Below, piece after piece: positions 1 through 12,966 of a DNA stretch of 64,000 nt. A program made the position numbers and the translations under genes. The notes under the pieces were generated by a model. The model searched no databases, was not told the origin of the DNA, and saw only the letters and a program-made list of their open reading frames with translations. Numbering within the stretch: the first letter of the stretch is position 1; every line of letters begins with the position of its first letter. The DNA lies in the NCBI GenBank assembly GCA_005406025.1, contig BGZK01000002.1:124001-188000 (forward strand), in the 5' to 3' direction. The stretch is from Eumeta japonica (lineage: Eukaryota > Arthropoda > Insecta > Lepidoptera > Psychidae).

Positions 1-2089
1 GAGTTTTAATAATTTTTATGGTTTGACATTTTTATTTAAACGAATATTTTAATAGAAAGATTCACTATGATCTGTCAAAACGCCAAAACTTTGATTGTGT
101 ACTGAAAATTTTGCAATTAAATATATTTAATTGCAAAATATTAGAAGATATCGTTTCTCTCGTATGATAAAATTTTTCCAATATAATTTTATTTTAAAGA
201 CCAACTTCATCGAATAGGTGGATTGCTTATCTATTAAATTTCATTTTCGTTTATGTGCAATGTAGGCATCATAAAACCGTGCTCTAATCGGTCGATGTAT
301 TAATGCATTACTTAGAAAGAAGTTAATAAAGAAGGTTTAGGAAATCGTCCATAATTTGTTCGCATACAAAGGCTTCAGTTTACTTTAATATATTACTTTT
401 CTTCGAATTATAAAGATTAATATTTTAAAGTAGATTAATGGGAAATATAAAGCAATATGAACAAACACAAGCCGCCATTGACGCTAACGGCAGTTATTTA
501 GATCGATTAAACTGATCATTATCGGTTTCTGGGAAGTTAAGCAAATTTAGATATCACGATAACAATATGATATTTAAATATTTTTTTCCGATCAACTATT
601 ATAACTGTTATACATAAAATAATAACACAAATATAGTAATATAATAATAGCAGCTTTTCATATTTATTTTACTAGCCAAAAATTTTTGATACTTGAAATG
701 CCGACCTGGTGAGTAAAAATCTGTAGGTAAGCTAGATACAATAACGCAGTCCGTCAAAGGTGTACATCACGACATTGCGAGCCGACACACTGCTATTTCA
801 CGAGCTGCATATAATGATATATAACCCACTAATTAGTGGGTACAGTTATTGAATCCACACAGTGTAACGTTCCACACTGTGATGGTATGCTATATTTGTC
901 GGCAAACCATCGTCCTTGCCACACACTACTTTGCATAAAGTTTTAAATACGGAAAATACTTGCTTGTACGCATCGTTCCTTTCAGTCATTCCATTGTCCA
1001 ATGCTGGAGATGAGCTTGAGCCCTGGACCTCCATGACGTGCGATCCTGGGCCACCTAGTTCCAGTAATAGCCTGTGACCTTTATTATGTCGTTAAATCTC
1101 TTAGCGAGAGGCGATCCCACGCTGCGGCGTCCAGTTCGTGGTGCCAACTCGAAAACTTTCTTCCTCAGCGGTGATCAGTTATATGTGTGCAATGTAGCCT
1201 GTCCATTGTCACTGTAACTCACGTTTACTTAACGTTGTTTCCTCTAAACGGGTCTTATATCATAATTTGTTAGGGGCTTCCATTCGACTGCGGGGAAGTC
1301 CAAATTGAGGATAAAGATTTTCAAAAAAAAAAAAACAAAAACGCTCGCTTTTAATAAAATCAATATATATTGATTATAAGTATACAATTACTTGCAATTA
1401 ATACTCCTAGAAGTCAAGTTAGCCAAACAATTCCAATATGTAGTTTTATCGCTAAACTTATTTATTAAATCATCAATAACTAAAGATCAATTTCTTTTTT
1501 CAAGGCTTTCTTCCCCTATAGACTGCAGTGACAAGTTTAATAGTCGTTTTTCTCTCAAGTCCTTAGGTAATTTTTAGCCAGTTTTGAATTATAAACGCTT
1601 TAGCTTTTGCAGTTGGCACCAGAAGGATCTGCGGTATTACTTCCGGAAAACCGGTTTGAACGCTATTCAATTTTGTCAAATATACGATTAAGTGTGTTTC
1701 TTAACAGAATTGTTTATATAGATAAACAACTATATATCTCAAAATCTTATATAGATAAGATTTTGAGCATATTTTTTTTAATGTAATTTTGTTTATGTTA
1801 TATCTCGGTTACGTGTCGTTCCGTACTTAACGGTGAATTTGTTGTGGTTATCGTGTGTTTCTAATATTGTCGTTTATAATAAAAAGAAATGGCATTTCAA
1901 TTCAATAAACTACAAATTACCGCACGGTAGCCATTTCGTGATATGGTTCTTTTAAGTCCGATGTTCCCTAAGATATAATGAACGCTTGACAATTCCTCTT
2001 TTTGTCCGCTTATCTTTTCATCGATCATGATTTTAATAACACGTGTAAAATAAAACGAATAATTTTAAGATCATTTGCTGATTTTTGAC
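1..2089. other. AT-rich noncoding DNA
   Basis: I see no gene here. Two adjacent short inverted repeats lie at 1711-1728 (tgtttat / ataaaca) and 1738-1767 (12-bp arms ctcaaaatctta / taagattttgag). Confidence 0.6.
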
Positions 2090-2262
2090 TACGGTCGTTA
2101 ATATTTTCCAATCCACACTGGACCAGCACAGAGGGATTGTAAAGTCCATGCTCTACAATCTGAAATAAAAAGCATTGTGGAAGTGTATGCCTTAATAGGT
2201 TGAAGTGATCAGAACCAGAACTCGCTATCTCCTGCTCTGCAGACTGGCATGCTAGCGACAAG
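2090..2262 (+). repeat. Interspersed repeat relic, copy 1
   Basis: It contains cacactggaccagcacaga followed by diverged blocks in the order attgtgga, gtatgcctta, ggttgaagtgatcagaacc. The same blocks in the same order and orientation occur at 54150-54270. This type of sequence is widespread in moth and butterfly genomes. Confidence 0.6.
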
Positions 2263-5200
2263 ACATATCACCAATATAGGAGTAGGTGAGAAAAATATAC
2301 TAGTGTTGTGGGGCGAGTTCAGCCACGGTTCATTCTCTTCTGGGATACTGTCGTGACCCCCACAACGACGATGTGGTCACCCTTATGGGTATTTTTCTTC
2401 GTGAGAATGTTCTCACCGCAAATCTTGCAATTGTTAGAATGTTAGAATTAGTGTGTTTTCAAATGAACAATCTCTCTCGGTTTTGTGTGATCAAATACGA
2501 TTTTACTTCCCGGGAAGTTTAGCGCACGGCCTAATAATTTGAAGGAAATCGTGCTGGATAACATTCTATGAATTTTTGCTTATACACATCACATTTCCTA
2601 TAACCCGGGACCACGTATGATTGGTAAGGCTGATTCGGCGGTAGCCACGCCCCTGTATCCCGCAGAGAATACCCGAGCATATAGACTCTTTCCATTGTAT
2701 ATTCAGCGACTCTTGAGTTTGTTTATGAGATCAAGACTAAGGGACCACGTCAGCATTTTTGTACCATCATCAGTGGCAACATGCATTGTACTATGACTTT
2801 CATCTCTAGACATTGAAATGTGTCGGACTTGAATATTCCGTATAATTCCCCATACGCTGTTCAGTCTAGCTGACTTTTGCTTGTAACCTCTTCGAAAATG
2901 GAAGCTGGATCTATTTGATCGAACAATTAAAATTGTTGAATTCAAATTTCATTAATAGAATTGAACAAGTGTGAAATATTGTCTTTTTTAACTTTATATA
3001 TATAAATGTGTAAAAAGCTTTCTCTACTGTCGTATTGTCATAAACCGAGCGTCAATAGTTAGCTAAGCATAATTAAGAATCTAATAACTATAGAAGCTAA
3101 ATAACGATACAATGTAAGCTGTAGACTGTGCCGGAGCCGCAGTGCGTGACATGTGGACGTGTGTGTGAGTAGGTATACATGCTTAGTTGCAGTACTATTC
3201 TATTAACATTTTAATTACTTTACCTCAACGAATTGCTGTCAATAAAAATTAATTAAGCGTTTCACATTTTTTTGTTACTTAATCGAAATCATATTTTAAA
3301 GCCATTTTTAAATTCTACTTATTTCTTTTTTTTTAAGTTTTTTAGAACAATTATTTATTAATGAATTAGAAATGCACATTTTGAATTAGGATATTTTGAA
3401 GCCTCAAAATATTTGAGGTTTTATCCATTGTTAATATTTCTTGTGGTATTTCTATCTCTAAAAGCCGGGAAAATATTTTGCTAAATTTGTACTGTTTATA
3501 ATAATTGAATCAAATCGTCGATAAGGCATAATCATAATTATGAATTGGTGGAGGGGGTCATCATACGCCGGCGCGTTGATGTCTTTAATATGTGCTATAA
3601 AAAAAGGCATAGCAACAAACGCGGAAACGATTCAGAAACGTGAAGACCACCGGCCGGCGGCGGCGCCGGCGCGCCGGCCCTAATGCGGGCGCTCCGCGCG
3701 CTCGGCGCGCCGTCCCGTGTCCATTGTATACGAAACGATACGACCTTTTAATAAAATTCGGCGGTAGGCAATTTAAGGTGTCGATAATGCCGATAAGCGG
3801 AAGAGGTTGTTAAGGATGTTCTGTCATTTTACATTTTCCTGTTGAAATTGTGAATCTAACGGTGTTATAGATTACGGGGATTTCCACGAAATAAAGATCG
3901 TTGATAAACAATAAAAACTTTAATGATCTGACATTTTTTTTGTATCTGGTAGGCGCGTTAAGGAAAAATTATGGGAACCAGTGAGAGGTAAGCATGTACA
4001 CATCTAACGTGAAGCAGATACAACTTAGTTACCATCGTTTGCAACTAGTAAGATTGGTGATTTACTAAGGATGGCGAGCAGGTAGAACTAAATTCGCATG
4101 TGCACAGTATCTAAATAGTTGTGTTTGTTGTGTTCTAATTTTTACAAAACGTGACTTCATTTTAAACGTATAAAATATGTATGCGTGTATTAATCGAATA
4201 CTCATGTAATTAGTAGTCACTTCTTTTTTTTTAAGCATAAAACAGTAAATAATTTGGGCCAAATCTAACCCATAGCTCTAATTAAAAATTGCCTCTATTT
4301 TCACTGAAATTTTGTTAATATAATAATATCTATAATCATTTTATAGAAGTTATACTCATATTTCTTTCTTCTTTCTTTCGAGTGTGTGTGTACCTGTGTA
4401 AGTACACACACACTCCATTCTTTTTTTGGTTTTGAGGTTTGGGTACTGTATTATTGGTCCATAGATATTTTGAAGTAAGTAACAAATTAGCAGCACTAAA
4501 TAGTGGACGAGCTAATTTTGTGTCTAGATGACTTTATATTCTTTTTAGATTTTTTCCAATTTATGACCGGGATTGCTCTCCAGCTGTTCTGCTATAGAAA
4601 ATATTTCGAAATTGCTTCAGCCGTAGATACTCGGCCCTCTTCCAGCGCCGCGCCGCTCGCGAGCATCCGCATTTCGGTAACATATATTTTTGCCGTCTTT
4701 TGTTTCCTAACCAGCCAGCACTCTGCACCATAGACTTAAAGTTTTTATGAAAAATATCCTACAACTCATAAATAATTCCCACATTTGACAATTATCTGAT
4801 TAAACTAATATGTTATAATAGTCCGTTATTCATTTGTATTAGATTAGCCGAGGTAAAGTTTTCCATACTTATTGCAAGAGTACACTTTCTCAAATACTTA
4901 TTCCAGATAAAAAATCACCTACTTTATGTTCCCTGCGCAGGCTCCCTGCGACTCATGGGTTATCCGGGACAAACGACCTAAGTGCTTTGTATACTTTGAC
5001 TTAAATTTCAAACTAATCGTTAAAATTTTCTTGTACTGAGGATGCAGACAATAGCCTTCTTATTTAAAAACAAAGCATTAATTTCTCGATCACCACACTC
5101 GTTTAGCTTACCTTCTTGCTTATTATTATATCGTTGTTATTTGTATAACTTGTACACAATGTAGCTTGTGTATTGTATATTGAAACAAAAAAAAAATGTA

Positions 5201-8200
5201 ATTCTCTATTTGACCATGCTTATATAAAATGAGCTGTGATAATAATGTAAAAAATGACAGCTTTTCTTTCAATTATGCAATTATGCTAGATAACTTATTC
5301 AAGTACGGATAAACTTTAAAAATAATTTATAGGGCGAGTGTATTTGGATAAGCACTGCACAAAGCGAGTTGGCGTTCAACAATGGAGTTATAGCGTTACT
5401 TTGACGACATAATTTCATATTGCACACCATGTGTAATTATTTGTAAGAAAATCATGTTTAGTTCAAGAAATTAGTTCAATAAAGATCCTTTTATTATACT
5501 CTAGTACAATTTAGTATCGTGATATAACAATTCATTTCACTTAAATAATTCAAGCAAAGTAATTTTAATTTCATTTTATTAAAATTTTTAACATATATCT
5601 TAGTAATTGTTTCATTTCACATTATAAACGTAAAGATTAGCGAAACTGCCTTACTTGCTTAAACACATAAAATAAACAATGAATAAACAATAGATATTTT
5701 ATGTGCTCCATAAATTGTATGTAAACCAAAGCTCTCGTGATAAACTTACTATTTAGAGAAGTATTCTGCATAGACTTATCTTTAAGATTTAATTACTACC
5801 TTAAAGTATCTTACTATTATTATTATTATTAATAATAATTAAACTTCTGTGCAATAGATAAATCTTAATATTTTGACGTCACAACAGAAAAACCTAATCG
5901 GTATGATATTACCATTAATAAAGATTTGGCACGCTATCACGAGTAAGTCGCTCTAAAATCGATTATGAAAACGCGCTCTGAAGGGAGGGTCGCGTGGCGT
6001 ACGTGCGCCGGCGCACGTCTCGCGCTCGCGCCCGGGACCGCGCCGCTCCCCGCTCCTCGCTCCGCGCTCAGGCATCGGATTCAATTCCCGTTTGAGGCAT
6101 GCCTTAAGTGCATTTTAATCAAGATGCATTGCAATTCTGTCGTGTTCATAGGCTATTAAATATCCTATGAAAACGATTGAATTTTCATATGAAATACTTT
6201 AGCCATTTCAATATATTACAATTTCGCCCCATGAAATATTTAAATATCATTTGTGATTAAATTTAAACTTTTAAATATAATTCTTTGTATTACCAATTAC
6301 TGGGTTGGATACTGAAAATTTTCTTGCTATAAGGTTTATGGAATTTGTCAAACGATTAACATTATGTTTTTAATTTATTGCCAATAACTACGACATTTTA
6401 GTTCTCTAACTTTAAACAATCTGTAAAGCGTATTATGATTTTTTAGTTATGTATAACATAAAAGTAAATATATACCATAATACATTACTTTTAATATGTA
6501 CAAAAATAAAAAAAAAAAACTATGATTGCTATTCGTACCTAACAAAATAGTTGAAAAATATTCATTTACATTATAACATGAACATTGCTTTTCAAATAAT
6601 AAGTAATGTCTTAATAACTTTTGTGAAAATAAATCCTTTTATATAATAAAGTACAATTTTAAAAGTACTGTCCAACACTGAATTTAACTTTAACAATTAA
6701 GTATTTTTTTTAGATTTGTTCTGTCTGTCGAGTTCAGACAGATCAAGTCGTGTCGTCTATAACGAATAAGTTACATATGATTCGTGACAAAGTGCATAAC
6801 GCGATAACAGATTGCAATCCAAAGTGCACTTGTAAGTGGGGTAGCGGGCGGCGCGTGCCCGCCCGCGCGGCCGGCCGCGGCGCCGTCCGTCCGTAGATAA
6901 CGGTTATTTAGTGTCCACCCTTCAAGTGTCAGACGACACGAGCGCGTCACACCTACCGTTTATCGGCCAACAGTTACAAATCATGCGGCGATGAGAATGA
7001 TAGCGACCCTCGGGCAATTCGTTTTTATCACGCATCGTTCATTTCATTTAAATTACGCATACGCGTTATGTCTTATGCAATAATTAAAAAAATATAGTTG
7101 TCTAAATATCTTTACCGAAAGGCATTATCTCATTGTAGGTTTTTATTTTGAACCGACATCAGTAACGAATCTGTCACGAAACGATCGATAATTTAGGAGA
7201 CACATTGTGGTATCAAGTAATTGAAGCGCTTTAAAAGTCTTTAACATTTTTCGAGGTCACTTTGTAGCTTCGGTTCGCCGGTTTGAAGGAGATGCAAATA
7301 GCTATAGACACCCACTTCATCGGATAAGCCGTTCAGGCTGTGATGTCCCGTAAACAAAACGAAAATGTCGTCGAAATACACGGCAAACTCTGTCTGTCTT
7401 AAATGCATCATCTTATTTGTTGGGTGTCTATGATGATTTGAATCTCCTGCATCGATGGATGAACATCATCACATCATACCACGACACATATCACACTCCG
7501 CGTGGGGAACTGCGTAAATTCTAAGTAACCTCGAACGTATGGGAAAGTACAGATTTTGAAAATTTTTTTGTAATTCAGTCCACCGTCGTATACATTTAAT
7601 TAATAACATGGAGTCATTGCTTCTATAAAATATAAAAGGAAGATTATATAAAATATAAAAAGAAAATTTGTTGTTAATTATGTGTAACTAGGTACATAGT
7701 TACTATGAAAGTAGCCATGTTATGTATTCCTATAAATATCTGATTTCATAATTTTTTAATCACAGAAATTGATAAATTTTTAGTGTGAATTTATTTAATG
7801 ATATCTTCTCCTTAATAATGGTGGTTGGCAACGGATATAATGAAAAAAAAAGATCGGATTGGCGTCGAATTAGAGTGAACGACCTCGACATTGGTAGGTC
7901 GAATTGTTTTTGATGCTTATGCTTGTGACCGTGAGGAATAAATAAGTTTTGCCAAATGAAATTAGCATATCTGTGCTCATCATCAAAAATAAATACATTG
8001 TACAACTTAAAACAGTGTTTTAGCTACATAATGGTATACATGTTCAACTATAGCGCATACACACACGCACTCCACTCATATTTATAATATATTCATACAA
8101 TTGTAGGATAAAGGTCAGATGTAAATAGGTCTAGTTACCATATATCTGGGTTAATACGTGGTGGGTAGTTACCCCGAAACGAGGATTCTGGCAAACCTTC

Positions 8201-9734
8201 AAAGACGTGCGCGCTCCATCCGGATGTCCCCTTTTACCGCCGAGGCCAGAGACAATTGACATTTGAATCTGCACGTTAGCTAGACACATCCACCGGTCGG
8301 GCCCGGGAGCTTACCTACTGTTTATGTTTTACGATGGTTAATACTATCATTGTTATATATTTTTTTTATCGGATGGTTGGGTAACTTGGCTTATACTGTT
8401 GTGTTAAATTAAACCACTGTAGATAATATAATTAAAATATAATTGAGGAATAAATATAATGCATTACTCTCGTAGATCAAACGGAAGATGGGAAAAAAAT
8501 GCTAAGTTGCCATTTACAAAAAAATATTTCAATGACTATTACTTGTCAACTATGATTCATAGATCAAATTTAATGTCGATCTTGCAAAATATTATATTTA
8601 AATGCAATAATCTGCTATACTTTTATTTTATATTTAATGACTTTAGATAAAACCGAAGATATGACCTGAAAATTATCGACTTTTGGCACCAAAACAGGCT
8701 TCAAAGTATACGTTAGATTAAGTTTATAGTTAAAGATTTATTTAAATAGGTTAAATAAATGCTTAAGACGTATTCTGCCGGTCAGTCGCATACAGATATC
8801 TCGGCGGGATCGGTCCAGTGGCGTCGATATCGGTTTTGTGTCAGTTACTTATGACGGACGATATTTCTGATTTAATTCGACTAATTCAGAAATAAGACCG
8901 AAAGCCGAAATCACAGTTATATTGCCACCTGTAGTCAACCGAGTGGGAAAAACAGCTATTCTCGATGTTCCACCATTACACCGCTTCTTGTTTGAGAGGC
9001 ACAATGCGTCGGACGTGGAACGAGCTGCCGTGTAGAAATCGTCACGTTTTTAATTTTCACGTTTTTCATAAATTCAGTCAAATCTGAGGAACCCTTCATT
9101 GTTTTCTTGTGGTAATTATTGCATTGCAGAAGTACATTTTTAGCGAAGAAGGAATTATTGATAGTTCACAAATGTAACAGTGAGTTTTTGGCTACACAAT
9201 GAAACAAAGGAAACCATCTGATTTCTTCCTACAGCTAAAAGTAGGAAAAATATCGTTTATATGCATAACAGTATAAAATTGGAAATTCATCTTGAAATAA
9301 TCGTTCAGAAGCTATTAGATACTTCTGAAAAAATGTTATGGAAAATAATGAATACATTTAAACTTCTAAGATGTTGTTTTTCTCCAACGTTATAGAGCGG
9401 CAAAGAAATGTATAACTAACAATTATTAAAGTTTTTGTTTCACATTCTCTTTCATTTACTAGATTTTTTGTATACGTTGTATAGTTATAAAGATCAACAG
9501 ATTTGATACAGTTACAGAATTTGCTAGAAATGTACTGTTATTTTTCTAAAACAAAATCGATACTTACTAAGTACAACTTTCTTACATTCTTAATAAATTA
9601 AAATTTTTATTTAATTTCTGCATATATTTCATTTCCATTGAAATTTTATACTGGTATAGAAGTGTAACAGGGATGAGTATGTGTATTTAATGAAATACTT
9701 TTGAAAAACTAATTTACCGACCAATTATTTGGAT
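2263..9734. other. Intergenic DNA with GC-rich blocks
   Basis: I see no supportable gene. GC- and CpG-rich blocks stand out at 3640-3720, 5990-6080, 6840-6900 and 8160-8315. None has a convincing reading frame. They could be promoters or first exons of genes outside the window, or repeat pieces. Confidence 0.5.
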
Positions 9735-9905
9735 ATGAATCATATATCTATTTGTCTGCCTATGTTATGACATCACTCACAAAGCGCTGGACCGATTTTG
9801 ATGGAATTTTCTCATTTTATTAGATTTTTGAGTCCGTCACTTAAAATCTAACCCATATTTCATTTAATTTTGTAGTTCACGCGGACGAAATCGCGGGTAA
9901 ATTAC
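9735..9905 (+). repeat. Lepidopteran-type transposon tail relic
   Basis: It contains 'gctggaccgattttgatgga' and ends with 'cacgcggacgaaatcgcggg', a phrase I recognise from the ends of many lepidopteran repeats. A reverse-oriented relative (ctacccgcaatttcgctcac) is at about 36070-36160. Confidence 0.65.
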
Positions 9906-10559
9906 AGCCTATTTATAATTGAATGCGTTCACTTCAGGCGTAAGGCTACGTATTGCAGTGCAATCGTATCAGTCTAACTTCATTTCACTTTGTGCAACAT
10001 TCATTGCACGAGTTGGCGCCTTGGCCCCATTTTGTTAGTACAATTGACGGTTCTATACAATATTAAACGATGAACGGTATCTTGAAAAGCAGTACAAACT
10101 TATGCAGAGAGAGGATTTTCATTAGAAAATTATAAATAACGAAACGATCGACATACTTTTAAATCCACTTAAAAATTTTCGAAATATTGGAAATCTTAAA
10201 TTTTCGTAATGGAAAATAAAAAATATATACGCTCTCCTATAGGCCGGTATACGTCGCGGTTTATACTCTAAATGCAGATGTCAGTTTGTAATAGAAAAAA
10301 AAATTAAGTGATATATCTACAAATTAATGATTTTTGGGTTTTTTCTTTACTCCTGCTGTGAGATTGATTCTTCTCAAAATTTGCGAGTCATTTCGATTTA
10401 CTTGTGAGCGTCAAAATGAAAGGTATAAATTGCCATATTTTTTGATTGAGTTGACTTAGAAGCTTGATTTGTTTACAGCTTTAAGGAATCGTGGACTTAA
10501 GTATTTCATATAATTTTTAACTTGATATCCTTAAGCATTCCTGAGAATAAGCGTTTTTA

Positions 10560-10910
10560 AAGACAGATAGAAGAACAGACGGACAACGAATTGGTCGTAT
10601 CCTATAAGGATTTTTTTTGCCTTTGTAATACGGAACCATAAAAAGCACACTCGCCGCGTTACGTTCAGAAAGCGACTTGTACTTCGGTCACTGTCGTTTT
10701 ATTAGCGGGCGTTGACGGACATTTAAGTGCGAATGTGACCTAATCTTACCTCTTTGTAATATGTACTATTGTATTGTATCATTTGCAATGTAAATGTTAT
10801 ATTTTTCTTTACGAATAGTGGATAAAAGCTCCACGTCAATAATTATTTAAAATTTACGGACAAGTGCGAGTCTTACACGAGTACCGAGGGTTCCGTTCCG
10901 CTACACAATA
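10560..10910. repeat. Lepidopteran-type repeat pieces
   Basis: It holds acagacggacaacgaattgg, cctataagga and aatacggaacc (10566-10640), then acaagtgcgagtcttacacg and gagggttccgtt (10859-10900). These match common lepidopteran phrases in both orientations. I see no coding potential. Confidence 0.55.
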
Positions 10911-12966
10911 TATTTTTGTTACGTATTTACTAAAGATGCATAATTTTTCTTTTCACTCAGTTCGAGATTCTTAGCCAAGTCCGATTCGTATTTTACCGGA
11001 TTTTATTATTTTTTGTACTAGTTCGGGTATTTGCAGCATAATCCAACAAACTTCGCTGTAACATTTATGTCATATATACATTTTAAAATGATGAGATTAT
11101 AGTTTATAATAATAAATATCATATTTCGATACCGTATTTGTTTTTTCCCGAACATAACTTATGCAAATTACTGTTATCGTGAGTTGATCGTTATCAAAAA
11201 CTAACACGGCAATACACATAACAATAAATAATTTTTTTATGAGCATGTTATCAAAATGATATAGAAAAGTTCAACAAAGTGGTGGGTGATCAATGGAAAC
11301 AGCGGGAGATACGGCACCATTACGTATGCCATTTTCCTAATCAATTATGTGTAAATATTTAAAGTGACATTAAAATATTATAAACGCAATTTGAAGCCGA
11401 GCCTATCACTGTTATTAAGCGTACAACACATACCAGCTCAATCCAGCTGATTCATTTAAGGGCCAACAAGCCGCGAATCATCATTATTGTTTGATGAATT
11501 TATGACCGGCGAGACGATGAAAGCGCAAATGTTGCCACCAATATTAATTAATTACTACACAAATTCCTACCAATATGGAATATGACACTTTTTTCAAATT
11601 TATGACTTTAATATATCGATGTTCTCGATCCATTTTGAGGCGCTGGTAGCCGAATAGTGGGCGTACTTTCTTGTCAATTAGTTAGAGCTAGTACAAAACA
11701 AAGACAGTAATTGAACACTAAAATCCAGTGCGATATTAAAAAATTAAAGTTAGGTAATAGCATGAATAGAAAAAATTAAGTGTACAAATCTAAGACTGAT
11801 CGTAGTAAATGTGTGTTTGCAGAGATACTTTAGACAAAATATGGTGAGGTATAGCACTACATTACGTCGTTATGTAACACAAAATAATATATTTTTTAAA
11901 TTAAAGAAACAAAGAGAAGTGACCAAGACTCATTTACACGTAAAATCTTATAGAAATAGAATGGATCCCGCTTTTTCCTCAAGTTCTTGCCAGTCAGACG
12001 TTCACGCCACTTAGACAATTAAGTTTTATTTTATTTTTTTATATTAAATTATTTTTAAATATACAAGTTTTGCATGTTTTTGCGATAGCCTCTTAAAATA
12101 ATTTTTCATTTTGTTGCTCCACTCGATAAATTTGGAAGAAGAAAAATTTTTTAATACGTTTATTTTGGCACAAAAAAATCTATTCTTTTGTATTTTATCA
12201 TTTTAACATGCTGAGTGATACTCCACTAACAAGACAAATCTAACGACGTATAATTCATTGAGATCGGTTTAGCTGTTTAGTAGTTACGAGGGAATATAGG
12301 ATGGGATTTACAAATATATATATATACCACACACAAATGTTGAACACATAAACCTCCTTTTGGATTTCATCGTGGTTGGCTAAAGAGTTATTGATGTTAT
12401 GCTATTTCCAAAGCTTAATTTGTGTGTTATAGATGTGGGAGTTAGTTATGGGATCAATTTGGCGACTGTTATTGAGTAACGGCAGCTATTCTGTAGTAAG
12501 TCTGTTTTAGCTATATATTCATTTTATATTATAAAAAATAATTTTATAAACCTAGTTCTTTTTCTACTTTTTAGAAACCTGTATTCATAATTACTGAAAA
12601 TGTTTTGTTATTGTTTCCATTGATAAGAAGGTGTTTAGTATTTATAAAAAACAATTTATTAAATTTTTTAACTCCAAATTATGAGATCCTATTTATGTCA
12701 AATCGATATCGATAATCATTACATAAACAAGTTTTGTACATCACTTCGTCAATTATATAAACAATCTTTTTGGCTACTTATTAAATGACATTTTCCAATA
12801 GTTGTTTTATCTGTTACGATCTGTGGCCGAAAATGACATGCCACAAAATGTTCCATCCATAGACATGACGTTAACTTGTATATAAATTAATTTTGATAAT
12901 TTTATTTTTTTGAATTTCTTCATTAAGGTTTTTTTCGAAGTAGGGTTACGTTCGTGCAGTACGACA
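10911..12966. other. AT-rich region upstream of the oxidase-like gene
   Basis: No gene was recognised. It includes the unassigned promoter region of the gene starting at 12967. No TATA box or initiator could be chosen with confidence. Possible splice acceptors (for example cgtgcag at about 12953-12959) lie just before the ATG, so a noncoding 5' exon cannot be excluded. Confidence 0.4.

Noticed and set aside
12910..12966. Upstream extension of the oxidase-like frame to 12910
   Set aside because: The codon at 12910 is TTG, not ATG, and the extra 19 residues are low in complexity. The ATG at 12967 has a better context.
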